Positions 8,103-16,248 of a stretch of 44,952 nt of DNA are shown here, piece after piece. The notes beneath the pieces are model-generated. The model searched no databases. It was not told the DNA's origin and saw only the letters and a program-made list of their open reading frames with translations. Made by a program: the position numbers and the translations under genes. The stretch is from Mycobacterium persicum (GTDB taxonomy: Bacteria; Actinomycetota; Actinomycetes; Mycobacteriales; Mycobacteriaceae), in the NCBI RefSeq assembly GCF_002086675.1, contig NZ_MVIF01000039.1, positions 1-44,952 on the forward strand. Direction: 5' to 3'. Within the stretch, counting starts at the first letter, position 1, and each line of letters begins with the position of its first letter.

Positions 8103-9121
8103 TTGGCCGGTTTCTCGGCGTGGCCGCCGAACTGCTTCCGCATGGCCGACAGCGCCTTGTTGGCGAAGTCGTCGAGATCGCGCGAGGCGAACCGGGACTG
8201 CAGCGCGGTGGTGAGCACCGGCGCGGGCACGCCCTCGTCGATCGCCGCGATTGAGGTCCACCGGCCCTCGCCGGAATCGGAGACCCGCCCCGAAAACTCC
8301 TGCAGCTCAGGCGATTCGTGCAGTGCGATCGCGGTCAGATCCAGCAGCCACGAGCCGATCACACTGCCGCGGCGCCACAGTTCGGCGATCTCGGGGATGT
8401 CGATGTCGTACTGGTAGTACTCCGGGTTGGACAGCGGCGCGGTCTCGGCGTCACCTTGCTGCACCCGGGTGCCGATGTCGGCATTGCGCAGAATGTTCAG
8501 CCCCTCGGCCAGGGAGGCCATCATGCCGTACTCGATGCCGTTGTGCACCATCTTGACGAAGTGTCCGGCCCCCGACGGCCCGCAATGGAAGTAGCCCTTC
8601 TCGGACTGCGCGACCTCGCCGTCGCGGCCGGGCGTGCGCGGCGCCGCCTCCACCCCCGGCGCGACGGTGGCAAAGATCGGCTCGGCGTGGGCAAATGCGC
8701 CGGCATCCCCGCCGATCATCAGGCAATAGCCACGCTCCAGGCCCCACACGCCGCCGCTGGTGCCGGTGTCCAGCAAGTGAATTTCCTTGCTGGACAGCAG
8801 CTTTGCATGGGTGATGTCGTCGCGGTAGTAGGTGTTGCCGCCGTCGATCACGATGTCTCCGGGCTCCAGGGTCTCGGCCAGCTCCTCGATGACCCCGGTG
8901 GTGATGGTGCCCGCGGGCACCATCACCCACACGACTCGCGGCGCGGAGAGCTTGTCACGCAGCTCCCGCAGGGACGACACCCCAGTGGTGTTGTCCTCCC
9001 CCGCCATCGCCTTGACGGCGTCGGAGTTGTGGTCGTACACCACGCATTCGTGTCCACCTTTGACCACTCGGCGGACGATGTTGGCGCCCATCCGGCCCAG
9101 ACCGATCATCCCTAGCTGCAT
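8099..9121 (-). CDS. gnd2: 6-phosphogluconate dehydrogenase, decarboxylating (short form)
   Basis: This 340-residue enzyme converts 6-phosphogluconate to ribulose 5-phosphate and CO2, making NAD(P)H. The dinucleotide fold is GLGRMGANIV with VVYDHN after it; an acidic residue at the end of that strand (YDH) often goes with NAD rather than NADP use. The substrate site shows TGTSGGVWG, then KMVHNGIEYGMM with catalytic Lys. At 340 residues it is the short GndA-type form, lacking the long C-terminal domain of classical Gnd. It lies 15 bases after zwf with the ribosome site GGGAG before ATG 9121, so zwf-gnd2 form an operon for the oxidative pentose phosphate pathway. Confidence 0.93.
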   Translation of the reverse strand: MQLGMIGLGRMGANIVRRVVKGGHECVVYDHNSDAVKAMAGEDNTTGVSSLRELRDKLSAPRVVWVMVPAGTITTGVIEELAETLEPGDIVIDGGNTYYRDDITHAKLLSSKEIHLLDTGTSGGVWGLERGYCLMIGGDAGAFAHAEPIFATVAPGVEAAPRTPGRDGEVAQSEKGYFHCGPSGAGHFVKMVHNGIEYGMMASLAEGLNILRNADIGTRVQQGDAETAPLSNPEYYQYDIDIPEIAELWRRGSVIGSWLLDLTAIALHESPELQEFSGRVSDSGEGRWTSIAAIDEGVPAPVLTTALQSRFASRDLDDFANKALSAMRKQFGGHAEKPAN

Positions 9122-9136
9122 ATGATTTCGTCTCCC

Positions 9137-10567
9137 TTACTGTCCTGTTTTTGCGCCGCGAGGCAGCCACGGCTGTTGCCAACCGCGGTGACCACGCAGC
9201 AGCGTCTGCGCGGCCTCGGGTCCCCAGGAACCGCGGTCGTATTGGTGGACATCGCCCGGGTTGTCGAGCACCGGCTGCACGATCCGCCAGGTCTCCTCGA
9301 TGCTGTCTTCGCGGGCGAAAAGCTGGCGATCACCCTGCAATCCGGCGTGCAGCAGTCGCTCATAGGGACGGATCGGCTCACCAAGGTCTTCGGCGAACGA
9401 GGAGTCCAGGTGGATGTCTTGCCACGCATTGTGGGTGTGGGCCGAAATCTGTAGCCGCATCCCGGGGTCGGGATCGATGCGCAGCACGATCTGGTTGGGT
9501 TCGGGCGGCCGGCGGTTGGGCAGAAACGCCAACCCGGGAACGTGGTGCAGAAACATCCGGACCTCGGTCACCTTCTCCGGCAATGCTTTTCCGGCCCTCA
9601 GGAATATCGGTACGCCCGCCCAGCGCCAGTTGTCGATCTCGGTCCGCAGCGCGACGTAGGTCTCGGTCTGCGAATTCTGCGCCACCCCGGCAACATCGCC
9701 GTAGCCCCGATACTGGCCACGCACGTAACGCGCCGGCTCCAGCGCCGGCATCGCGCGAAACACCTCGGCCTTCTTGTCGTTGAGATCGTCGGCGCTGGCG
9801 CCGACCGGCGGCTCCATCGTCACCAGCGCCAGCACCTGCAGCAGATGGTTCTGCACGACGTCACGCAGGGCCCCCACCGCGTCGTAGAAGGAGCCGCGGT
9901 CCTCGACGCCGAAATTCTCCGCCATGGTGACGTGGATCTCGGAAATGCTCTTGGAATCCCACAACTCGGCCAGGCCGCGATTGGCGAATCGCAGGTACTG
10001 CAGCTCGACGACGGGCTGTTTGCCCAGGAAGTGGTCGACGCGCAGGATCTGCTCTTCGTCGAGCACCGCGCGCAGCCTGGAGTTGAGTTCGCGCGCCGAG
10101 GCCAGGTCGTGGCCGAAGGGCTTTTCCACCGCGACGCGTGCGCCCCGAACCAGGTCGGCCGCTGCCAGATTCTCGACGATCGGGGCGAACAACGCAGGCG
10201 GCATTTCCAGGTAGTACAGGGGGCGATGTCCGGAACCTATTTGCTTGGCCAGCGAGGTGTACAAGGCGCTGTCGGTCACGTCGCCCGATAGATAGGACAA
10301 CCGGCTGGCCAACCGGCCGAACACCTTGTCGTCGAACTTCTCCCCCGACTGACCAATGGCCTCCCGGGCCCGCTCGACCAGCTTGTCCACCGGGATATCG
10401 TCACTGGCCACACCCACGATCGGACAGTCCAGCAACCCCCGACGTTCCAACCGGTACAGCGCGCGGAAAGTCATCTTACGGGCCAGATCACCGGTAATTC
10501 CGAAGATCACCAACACGTCTGAAGCGCTAGATGCGCTACCGGCCAATGCCCACCTCCAGGACGTCAT
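9137..10567 (-). CDS. zwf: Glucose-6-phosphate 1-dehydrogenase
   Basis: This 476-residue enzyme oxidises glucose 6-phosphate to 6-phosphogluconolactone, the first step of the oxidative pentose phosphate pathway. The cofactor loop is FGITGDLARK. VEKPFGHDL and the active-site block RVDHFLGKQPV carry the catalytic His; the more usual GKE is GKQ here. NHLLQVLALVTMEPP follows. Position beside gnd2 matches M. tuberculosis zwf1 (Rv1121). ATG 10567 is the listed start, with the Rossmann loop beginning near residue 22. The gene diverges from the adenylate cyclase, leaving 109 bases for both promoters. Confidence 0.95.
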   Translation of the reverse strand: MTSWRWALAGSASSASDVLVIFGITGDLARKMTFRALYRLERRGLLDCPIVGVASDDIPVDKLVERAREAIGQSGEKFDDKVFGRLASRLSYLSGDVTDSALYTSLAKQIGSGHRPLYYLEMPPALFAPIVENLAAADLVRGARVAVEKPFGHDLASARELNSRLRAVLDEEQILRVDHFLGKQPVVELQYLRFANRGLAELWDSKSISEIHVTMAENFGVEDRGSFYDAVGALRDVVQNHLLQVLALVTMEPPVGASADDLNDKKAEVFRAMPALEPARYVRGQYRGYGDVAGVAQNSQTETYVALRTEIDNWRWAGVPIFLRAGKALPEKVTEVRMFLHHVPGLAFLPNRRPPEPNQIVLRIDPDPGMRLQISAHTHNAWQDIHLDSSFAEDLGEPIRPYERLLHAGLQGDRQLFAREDSIEETWRIVQPVLDNPGDVHQYDRGSWGPEAAQTLLRGHRGWQQPWLPRGAKTGQ

Positions 10568-10676
10568 CTGCGAAAGTCACCCAACGGCTTGACAGCTACT
10601 TCCCCGTGGTGGCCGACCTCAACCCTAGACATTGCCCCCTGGCCCGACAAGATCGACTCAACCGGGCCCGGGAAGA

Positions 10677-11519
10677 ATGGACCGGGTGTTGGGCTCCGGT
10701 GCTGCGCTGCACATCGCGGTCTATGTGCTGGCCGGGATCGCGGTGGCGGAAGCCGTCGGGCTGGTCGTGCTGTGGCGGTTGCTGAGCCGCAGTCGTCAGG
10801 AGGTCGAGGAGCTGCGACGCCGCGCCGATGCCCGCAACTGGTTGTTGTCCGGTGGCCGCGAGGCCGTCAAGACGGTATGGCAGACCGCAAACCTGGTGCG
10901 CAAGGAGGGCTTCGGCGCTGCCGTACGCAGCTCGATCGAGGACCTGGCGGACTGGGCCGAAGTCGAGCGACCGGACCTGGCGCGAGTCACGCCGGACGGT
11001 CGCGTGGTGATCCTGTTCTCCGACATCGAGGAATCCACCGCGCTCAACGAGCGAATCGGTGATCGAGCCTGGGTCAAACTCATTGCCGCACATGACAAGA
11101 TGATTCACGAGCTCGTCGAACGCCGGTCCGGCCACGTGGTGAAGAGTCAAGGCGACGGATTCATGGTCGCCTTCGCCCGGGCCGAACAGGCTCTACGGTG
11201 CGCCATCGACATCCAGGATGCGCTGCACAGGGAAGCAAAGCGTAAGCGCCGCAACGTAATCAAGGTCAGAATCGGCATCCACATGGGCCGCTCGGTACGC
11301 CGCGGCGACGACCTGTTCGGTCGCAACGTCGCCATGGCGGCCCGGGTTGCCGGGCAGGCCACCGGCGGCGAGATCCTGGTGAGCCAACCGGTTCGCGACG
11401 CCGTCGGCGATTGCGACGACATCGGTTTCGATGAGGGCCGCGACGTCGAATTGAAGGGCTTCTCCGGCAGCTACCGGTTGTTCGCGGTGGCGTCCCCGCC
11501 CGTGTCCGACGGGGACTGA
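10677..11519 (+). CDS. Class III adenylate cyclase with one membrane anchor
   Basis: This 280-residue protein makes cAMP from ATP if active. One N-terminal membrane helix ([20 protein letters not shown]) is followed by a coiled-coil linker ([14 protein letters not shown]). The cyclase domain spans about residues 102-270. The metal-binding Asp residues are in FSDIEEST and GDGFM, the substrate Lys is in VVKSQGDG, and the transition-state Asn and Arg are in [12 protein letters not shown]. The catalytic set therefore looks intact. The position is that of M. tuberculosis Rv1120c, which I recall as a truncated cyclase remnant. ATG 10677 is preceded closely by GGAAG. The 3' end overlaps the convergent small membrane gene by 49 bases. 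Confidence 0.88.
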   Translation: MDRVLGSGAALHIAVYVLAGIAVAEAVGLVVLWRLLSRSRQEVEELRRRADARNWLLSGGREAVKTVWQTANLVRKEGFGAAVRSSIEDLADWAEVERPDLARVTPDGRVVILFSDIEESTALNERIGDRAWVKLIAAHDKMIHELVERRSGHVVKSQGDGFMVAFARAEQALRCAIDIQDALHREAKRKRRNVIKVRIGIHMGRSVRRGDDLFGRNVAMAARVAGQATGGEILVSQPVRDAVGDCDDIGFDEGRDVELKGFSGSYRLFAVASPPVSDGD

Positions 11520-11680
11520 AGGCCGTCTGCGCCGGATTCGGCCAGCCTCTGGTGCAGCCGGGACCGGACCTCGTCGGCGGTGTAGGCGCGACGCTTGCGT
11601 TCGTCGCGCACCACCAGCGCCCCTCCGGCGACGACGCCGGCGACACCGGCCAGGCCTAGCCACTTCCAGATGCTGCGCAT
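11471..11680 (-). CDS. Small membrane-anchored protein
   Basis: This 69-residue protein has one N-terminal membrane helix ([18 protein letters not shown]), a basic patch ([10 protein letters not shown]), a short amphipathic helix ([15 protein letters not shown]) and an acidic, Gly-rich tail. It occupies the place of the small hypothetical Rv1119c. Its last 16 codons overlap the end of the cyclase gene on the other strand. Its start lies 11 bases from the divergent start of the papain-fold gene, so both promoters must reach into coding sequence. Function unknown. Confidence 0.6.
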   Translation of the reverse strand: MRSIWKWLGLAGVAGVVAGGALVVRDERKRRAYTADEVRSRLHQRLAESGADGLQSPSDTGGDATANNR

Positions 11681-11691
11681 GACGACAGCCT

Positions 11692-12408
11692 ATGTCTGCC
11701 TATGGTGCTGGGGTGGAATCCAGCACGCTCACGTTGGACCAGGCGCTGAACGAAACCCGGACCGGCGATCTGTGGTTGTTTCGGGGACGGTCCGGGCCGG
11801 ACCGCGCCATCCAGACGTTGACCAACAGCCCGGTGAACCACGTCGGTATGACGGTGGCCATCGACGACTTGCCGCCGCTGATCTGGCATGCCGAACTGGG
11901 CGACAAGCTCGTCGACGTGTGGACCGGCACCCACCATCGGGGGGTGCAGCTCAACGACGCCCGCGGGGTCGTGGAGCAATGGACGGGGCGCTACCAGCAG
12001 CGGTGCTGGCTGCGTCAGCTGACCCCGTATGCCAACCGGGAACAGGAAAACCAACTACTGCGGGTGATCGCGCGGATGGACGGCACCGCGTTTCCGACCA
12101 CCGCTCGGCTGACCGGCCGCTGGCTGCGTGGCCGGCTTCCCACCCTCAACGACTGGATCCGGGGAATACCCGTAGTGGACAACAAGGTCCGCGAACAGAC
12201 CCGACGACGCAAGGCAACCCGGCGGGCACTGGGGCTGGAGACGGCGTACTGCGCCGAGACCGTGGCCATCACCTATGAGGAGATGGGGTTGCTCGCCACC
12301 GACAAGGACGCGAACTGGTTCGACCCGGGCAAGTTCTGGAGCGGCGACACGCTACCGCTGGCGCCGGGTTACCGGCTGGGCAACGAGATCGCCGTGATCG
12401 TCGGCTAG
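11692..12408 (+). CDS. Permuted NlpC/P60-like papain-fold protein (Rv1118c-like)
   Basis: This 238-residue cytosolic protein has the circularly permuted papain layout seen in YaeF/YiiX-like NlpC/P60 relatives. GDLWLFRG opens the domain, NHVGMTV (near residue 50) supplies the likely His, and YCAETVAITYEEMG (near residue 190) supplies the nucleophile Cys. A basic linker (REQTRRRKATRRA) precedes the Cys. Members of the fold hydrolyse or transfer amide or acyl groups; the substrate here is unknown. There is no signal peptide. The stop overlaps the convergent monooxygenase-fold gene by four bases. Confidence 0.75.
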   Translation: MSAYGAGVESSTLTLDQALNETRTGDLWLFRGRSGPDRAIQTLTNSPVNHVGMTVAIDDLPPLIWHAELGDKLVDVWTGTHHRGVQLNDARGVVEQWTGRYQQRCWLRQLTPYANREQENQLLRVIARMDGTAFPTTARLTGRWLRGRLPTLNDWIRGIPVVDNKVREQTRRRKATRRALGLETAYCAETVAITYEEMGLLATDKDANWFDPGKFWSGDTLPLAPGYRLGNEIAVIVG

Positions 12409-12728
12409 CCGACCGACATCTCCCCCATGACCGACCATCCGGTGGCGTCGATGGTCTGGCTGATGATCTTGGGCGTGGACGCCAACGCCTGCGGCAGCTG
12501 CTGCATGGCCTGCTTGAAGTGATCACTGTTGACGTGGGCCGCGCCGGCGTCACCGTCACGGAAGGCTTCGACCAGAACGTATTCGGCCGGATTGTCCAGG
12601 CTGCGCGACCACTCGAACCACAGGTTGCCCGCTTCGGCGCGGGTGGCCGCGGTGAACGGCGCCACCAGCTCCGGCCAGCGCTCGGTCCACTCGGGCTTGG
12701 TTTCGAACTTGACGACGATGAAGATCAT
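12405..12728 (-). CDS. Antibiotic-biosynthesis-monooxygenase-fold protein (Rv1117-like)
   Basis: This 107-residue protein has the small ferredoxin-like alpha-beta fold of ABM proteins. It begins MIFIVVKFETKPEWTERWPE and has the middle blocks CEWSRSLDNP-like (here FEWSRSLDNPAEYVLVEAF) and HVNSDHFKQAM. The length equals that of M. tuberculosis Rv1117. Relatives include quinol monooxygenases and haem-degrading enzymes, but no haem or catalytic residues can be assigned. The start ATG 12728 has GGGGAG upstream at good spacing, which decides against the in-frame TTG/ATG further out. Confidence 0.85.
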   Translation of the reverse strand: MIFIVVKFETKPEWTERWPELVAPFTAATRAEAGNLWFEWSRSLDNPAEYVLVEAFRDGDAGAAHVNSDHFKQAMQQLPQALASTPKIISQTIDATGWSVMGEMSVG

Positions 12729-12797
12729 TGCCGCTCCCCACTTCTGCAACCGGCCTGATGCCTGGCAAGCAGGGCCAGAATACCCAGCAGACCCTGC

Positions 12798-13322
12798 TCA
12801 GCTGAGCTGCACTCGAGTGGTTACCGGCGTCGCATTTCGAGTCAGATCCAGCACCGGGCAGTGCTGGTCGACTGCCTGCTGCAGCTCGCGATAGCGTTCC
12901 GGCGTTTCGGGCCCGGTCACGCTGATCACCACGCGGACCTCCCGGAAGCCGGAGCGGACGTTGTCGTCGAATCCGAAGAAGCCCTGCACGTCGAGATCAC
13001 CTTCGGCATGCGCGGTGATGTCGTCGACCGCGATCCCAAGCTTTTCCGCCCAGAAGCGCCAGGTGACGATTTGGCAGGAGAGCAGCGAGGCCAGGTAGTA
13101 CTCAACGGGATTGGGGGCCTTGCTCTCGCCCCCGAGGGGTGGCGGCTCGTCGACTTCGACCCGATATTGGCCGAGGCGTACCGTGCTGGCCACCGCGTCG
13201 TGCGCGGTGGCCGAAGCCTGGATTACCACCCGCCCGTTTGCCCGGTCGGCGGTTACCGCCTCCTGGGTGGCGGCGATGATCCGGCCCAAGGCGGTGCCGG
13301 GCTCGGCGGCCTGGGATGTCAC
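12798..13322 (-). CDS. OsmC/Ohr-family peroxide-reducing protein
   Basis: This 174-residue protein belongs to the OsmC superfamily, thiol peroxidases that reduce organic hydroperoxides. The two redox Cys are visible in LLSCQIVTWRFWAE and DQHCPVLDL. GGESKAPNPVEYYLASLLS is the usual lead into the first Cys, and the catalytic Arg may come from the N-terminal strand. GTG 13322 is chosen because GGAAGGAG lies eight bases upstream; an in-frame ATG at 13361 has no ribosome site. Confidence 0.88.
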   Translation of the reverse strand: MTSQAAEPGTALGRIIAATQEAVTADRANGRVVIQASATAHDAVASTVRLGQYRVEVDEPPPLGGESKAPNPVEYYLASLLSCQIVTWRFWAEKLGIAVDDITAHAEGDLDVQGFFGFDDNVRSGFREVRVVISVTGPETPERYRELQQAVDQHCPVLDLTRNATPVTTRVQLS

Positions 13323-13605
13323 CGGCAAAGCTCCTTCCGTCGCGGCAATGGTATGAAGCATCGACCGTCGAATCGAGCCTAAACCTCAGCGTGAACGGAT
13401 CCCCCGCCTCCACCAAAATCGAATTCGGCAGCCCGGCGGCCGTGACAAATTCGTGCCTCACAGAATGGCGCAACCACGCCCCCAAACCGCATTGTGATTG
13501 GGCGCACAATTGCGATAGGGCGTGGCTGCGTTTATTTGCGCGGCATGACATATGTGACCCAGGTCGCAGAATTGCTGTTGCCCGCGTCACACAGCAACCG
13601 ATTAG

Positions 13606-14220
13606 TTATGTATTCACCATTTCCGGATCGCCTATCGGACCCGGATCGTCGGGCGCCGGGGCCGGCGCGTCGCCCGGGTCCACGGCATCGACCAAAACAG
13701 CGGGCGCATCCGGCGGAGGCGCGTCCGCCGCGACCGCGTCGGCATCCAGCGGCAGGTACATGTGATGGGTGAATTGAGCCTGGTAGGCACCACCACCACC
13801 GATACGTACCCCGCCACCTTCACCGCTGGCGACCGGGGTGCCGTCAGGCAAGGTGACGGCCGTGTGACCGCCATTCCACCCGATCACCAAGGCGTTGGGA
13901 GCAGTGCCCTGTTGAAAGCCCCGGGCCGCCAAAGCGGCTTCCTCATTGCCGGTGTTGAAGCGATCGCCGAAAACAGGCCGGTCCGTAGCCGCATTCGACA
14001 CCCACGAAGCCAACCCCGAACAGTCGGTGCCGGCCGGCGAATCGCCACCCGGAATATAGGGGGTTCCCGAAACCTGGTTGATAAGCGTCAACAGCGTTGC
14101 CAAAGCAATCATGGCCAGGGACACTACCGACAATATGCATAGGAAACCAAATAATGTGGTGGTTATCACGATTAACCAGATAATCGTCTGACCTGCATAT
14201 ACAGCAGGTTTGTCACGCAT
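13606..14220 (-). CDS. Membrane-anchored NlpC/P60-type peptidase
   Basis: This 204-residue protein has a strong N-terminal membrane segment (IIWLIVITTTLFGFLCILSV) and an outside domain of NlpC/P60 or CHAP type. PYIPGGDSPAGTDCSGLASW carries the nucleophile Cys in the DCSGL motif, and GGHTAVTLPDG carries the His. A Pro/Ala/Asp-rich tail follows. Such enzymes cut peptide stems of peptidoglycan. The N-terminal coding part is clearly more AT-rich than its neighbours (codons such as ATT, ATA, TTA), suggesting acquisition from elsewhere, for example a phage or conjugative element. It has no close counterpart that I know of in the Rv1106c-Rv1126c block. Confidence 0.75.
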   Translation of the reverse strand: MRDKPAVYAGQTIIWLIVITTTLFGFLCILSVVSLAMIALATLLTLINQVSGTPYIPGGDSPAGTDCSGLASWVSNAATDRPVFGDRFNTGNEEAALAARGFQQGTAPNALVIGWNGGHTAVTLPDGTPVASGEGGGVRIGGGGAYQAQFTHHMYLPLDADAVAADAPPPDAPAVLVDAVDPGDAPAPAPDDPGPIGDPEMVNT

Positions 14221-14595
14221 TTATCTAGGAATTGAAACAGAAAGGCTCAATGCGTACTCAGCAAACCGCTACTTAATCACAAGGTTATCGCCAGAAAGAG
14301 GTGTGACCAGTAGAAATGGGGCAATGCGGCGAATGCGTGCGATTGTCGCCGCAACTGCGTGCTCACTCATTGGACCGCGCCCTGGTCGGTCCACCGACTG
14401 GTTAACCGGTCGGGCGCGGCCGGACTGTCACCGTTGTTCTCATCGACCACATCCATCACATTGCCGTGTCGACTGATTCCGGCGCCGCGCGGCCGACGGC
14501 GGCGAATCTGCTGGCCGAAGCCAGCTCGGCGAGCAGGAAACCCGCCGTCCTGACCGAGTTTGGCGGCCGGGCTTTACTCGACCGCGTCACGTCGG
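14221..14595. other. Intergenic, partly AT-rich, with one palindrome
   Basis: No convincing gene is present. The first 80 bases continue the AT-richer composition of the neighbouring peptidase gene and probably contain its promoter. The rest returns to high GC. The only structured element is the 20-bp inverted repeat at 14394-14413. Confidence 0.5.
14394..14413. repeat. 20-bp near-perfect palindrome
   Basis: The sequence CCGACTGGTTAACCGGTCGG equals its own reverse complement except for one mismatched pair (the T and G flanking the GGTTAACC core). The GTTAAC centre and 10-bp half sites suit an operator for a dimeric regulator. It lies about 175 bases upstream of the NlpC/P60 gene start and in front of no other obvious start. 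Confidence 0.4.
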
Positions 14596-14970
14596 TTATT
14601 CGTCCGAGTCGATTTGAGCGCATCGTTCTCGTTCGGACTCGTCCATTTGACGCCTGATCTCGGCCTGTTCCCGAGCGGCATGGGCTCGCAGCCGCTTCTC
14701 TCGGTCGGCGGCACGCTGCAAGCGCTCACGTTCCCGGTCGGCGGCGGTTCCCTCGCGTTGGTCTGCGCATCTTTCTCGCTCGTCGGCGGACAACTCGCGA
14801 TCGTTGGCGAGCCGGTCCCGCTCCGCCGCTATCCGATCCCGCTCGGAAGCGAGCCATTCGCGTCTTGCCAGTCCAGCCTCGCGTCGTTGCAGCGCCTTCT
14901 CGCGTTCGTCGAGTTCGGCTGCTCGGCGTTCAAGCTCGTCGAACGCATCGGCGCGGTGATCAGCGACCAC
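14596..14970 (-). CDS. Coiled-coil protein, Glu/Arg/Ala-rich
   Basis: This 124-residue protein is almost wholly charged helix, built of heptads such as FDELERRAAELDEREKALQR and ERDRIAAERDRLANDREL, with no membrane segment. No domain is recognisable. The start is a GTG at 14970 that overlaps the end of a 37-codon upstream frame by 11 bases. The upstream frame (MAESMRTAQQVQRQAAAAQ onward) is also helical and charged, so this could be the downstream part of one longer coiled-coil protein split by a frameshift, or two coupled genes. The antisense frame here is rejected because its translation has no protein-like pattern. Confidence 0.6.
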   Translation of the reverse strand: MVADHRADAFDELERRAAELDEREKALQRREAGLARREWLASERDRIAAERDRLANDRELSADERERCADQREGTAADRERERLQRAADREKRLRAHAAREQAEIRRQMDESERERCAQIDSDE

Positions 14971-15073
14971 CGTTCGGCCCGTCGCTTAGGACGCGGCGCA
15001 GGTCAGCCTGCTCGCGCTGCGCGGCCGCCGCTTGGCGTTGAACCTGTTGCGCCGTGCGCATTGATTCAGCCAT
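14960..15073 (-). CDS. Short helical frame overlapping the coiled-coil gene
   Basis: This 37-residue frame starts at ATG 15073 (MAESMRTAQQVQRQ, then AAAAQREQADLRRVLSDG) and ends at TGA 14960-14962, inside the start of the next gene in another frame. Its Ala/Gln/Arg helix character matches the following coiled coil. It is either a small coupled gene or the displaced N-terminus of the coiled-coil protein after a single-base frameshift near 14970-14980. Confidence 0.4.
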   Translation of the reverse strand: MAESMRTAQQVQRQAAAAQREQADLRRVLSDGPNGGR

Positions 15074-15210
15074 TCGAGGCCCTCACTTGTCGCACCCTCA
15101 ACACATAGTCCACCCGCACGGGCCCGGTCTAGGGTCGGTCGACCTTGACGTTGGCGCCGTGACGAGCCGGCGGATGCTTCGATATCGCTTCGTCAGCGAC
15201 CACGTCGCCC

Positions 15211-15483
15211 CTACCGGTAAACGTCTCGCCGATGCGCGATATGCGCCATATGTATGACTCGGACGACGACACGCTCGTCGAAAATCCGATAGATCACCCG
15301 AAACTCTCCCCGGCGGGCCGAGTACCGGACTTCCAACCGATCACGAAGTGGCTTTCCGACTCGGTGAGGGTTCTCGGCGAGCGGACCTCGGATGAACTCC
15401 CAGCAAGCGATAGCTACCGGCTCCGGTAGGAGATCGGTCAACGCATTCTTCGCCGCTCTGGTTAATTCGACCTGATAGGTCAT
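15211..15483 (-). CDS. RelE-type mRNA interferase toxin
   Basis: This 90-residue protein has the full RelE/ParE toxin pattern: YQVELTRAAKNAL at the start, the helical pair with FIRGPLAENPHRVGKPL, then LEVRYSARRGEFRVIYRIF and the C-terminal strand with AHRRDVYR. Arg residues for mRNA cleavage are available in SARRGEFRV and the C-terminal HRRDVYR. RelE toxins cut mRNA in the ribosome. Its ATG overlaps the antitoxin stop (ATGA), the usual arrangement for an antitoxin-toxin operon. The partner antitoxin looks shortened, which raises the question of whether this toxin is still controlled or active. Confidence 0.88.
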   Translation of the reverse strand: MTYQVELTRAAKNALTDLLPEPVAIACWEFIRGPLAENPHRVGKPLRDRLEVRYSARRGEFRVIYRIFDERVVVRVIHMAHIAHRRDVYR

Positions 15484-15653
15484 CGCGGAAGCCGACCGGC
15501 GGCGCGCATCTCCTCGGTAACCTCGTCGAGTGAGTAAATCTCGCCGCTCTCAGCCTCGGCCTCGGCTGCCCGGACCTCACGCATCAACTCCTGATCGCTG
15601 AGGATCGCCAAGGTTTCCATGATCGAGTCATAGTCGTCGGCGCTGAGAATCAC
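15480..15653 (-). CDS. Truncated Phd/YefM-type antitoxin
   Basis: The recognisable antitoxin part runs VILSADDYDSIMETLAIL, then SDQELMREVRAAEAEAESGE to the end RLPR, 57 residues from a GTG at 15653. This is the second half of a Phd/YefM antitoxin: the DDYDSIMETL helix and the toxin-wrapping tail. The DNA-binding half, normally ending in a block like RHGRPAAVLLS, is missing apart from RRAAVILS. Upstream, the frame reads into unrelated sequence next to the HNH gene. The remaining piece could still neutralise RelE but should not bind an operator. Confidence 0.65.
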   Translation of the reverse strand: MILSADDYDSIMETLAILSDQELMREVRAAEAEAESGEIYSLDEVTEEMRAAGRLPR

Positions 15654-15714
15654 GGCCGCTCGGCGGCCTTGCTTGCACGCCCCTCTGCACGTATCTCGCG
15701 TATGCGTGACGCCA

Positions 15715-16248
15715 TCAGGCGGACGCAAGCTTGTTCGCCTTCCTCCGGTTGCAACGCCAGCAAAGGGTCTGCAGATTTTCCGGTGTGGACAAGCCGCCCT
15801 TGGAGACTGGGACAATGTGGTCCACCTCGAGAAGGAGATGGGGCTCCGCTGCGAGCGACACCGTGCAGGACCGGCGGGTGTGATTGTCAGGCGCCTTTAT
15901 GGAGTTGCGCAGCTTTGAAGTCATCAGCGCGCGTTGACCGGCAGCACTCTTTCTCCAGCGGATCTTCTGAGAAAGGGTCTCGATGAGCGCGTCGATCGTT
16001 GGGGTGTCTAACGTGACGGTTGTTCGCTGCGAGCTGTTCCCACCGGCACTGACGTACTCAAAGACGTACACGGGATACGGAACGCTAATCGGCGAAAGTT
16101 CGACTCCCACATGCCTCATGTACTCGTCTGCGTAGTGCTTCAGGATGAATGCAGGCGGATTGACTGACTGGGCGATACTCGCCTCACGCTGTTTGAGGTT
16201 GTTGACTGCCTCTTCGAGTTGGGTGATGTTCTCGCCCAGATTCTCCAC
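15715..16248 (-). CDS. HNH endonuclease with N-terminal coiled coil
   Basis: This frame encodes 177 residues. It has an N-terminal coiled coil (ITQLEEAVNNLKQREASI), a middle beta-rich domain (YPVYVFEYVSAGGNSSQ) and a C-terminal HNH nuclease: EVDHIVPVSKGGLSTPENLQ, then TLCWRCNRRKANKL, giving the D-H, N and C-x2-C residues of a metal and zinc-bound HNH fold. The frame starts at GTG 16248 without a ribosome site. The 85 codons before it in the neighbouring frame read as natural protein, so the true protein probably began further upstream and has been split by a one-base shift at 16252-16253. Function beyond DNA cleavage is unknown; it may belong to a decayed defence or mobile unit. Confidence 0.7.
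   Translation of the reverse strand: MENLGENITQLEEAVNNLKQREASIAQSVNPPAFILKHYADEYMRHVGVELSPISVPYPVYVFEYVSAGGNSSQRTTVTLDTPTIDALIETLSQKIRWRKSAAGQRALMTSKLRNSIKAPDNHTRRSCTVSLAAEPHLLLEVDHIVPVSKGGLSTPENLQTLCWRCNRRKANKLASA

Noticed and set aside
14560..15108. 182-codon plus-strand frame opposite the coiled-coil gene
   Set aside because: Ser/Leu/Pro-rich reading with no ribosome site; the minus strand gives regular charged heptads.
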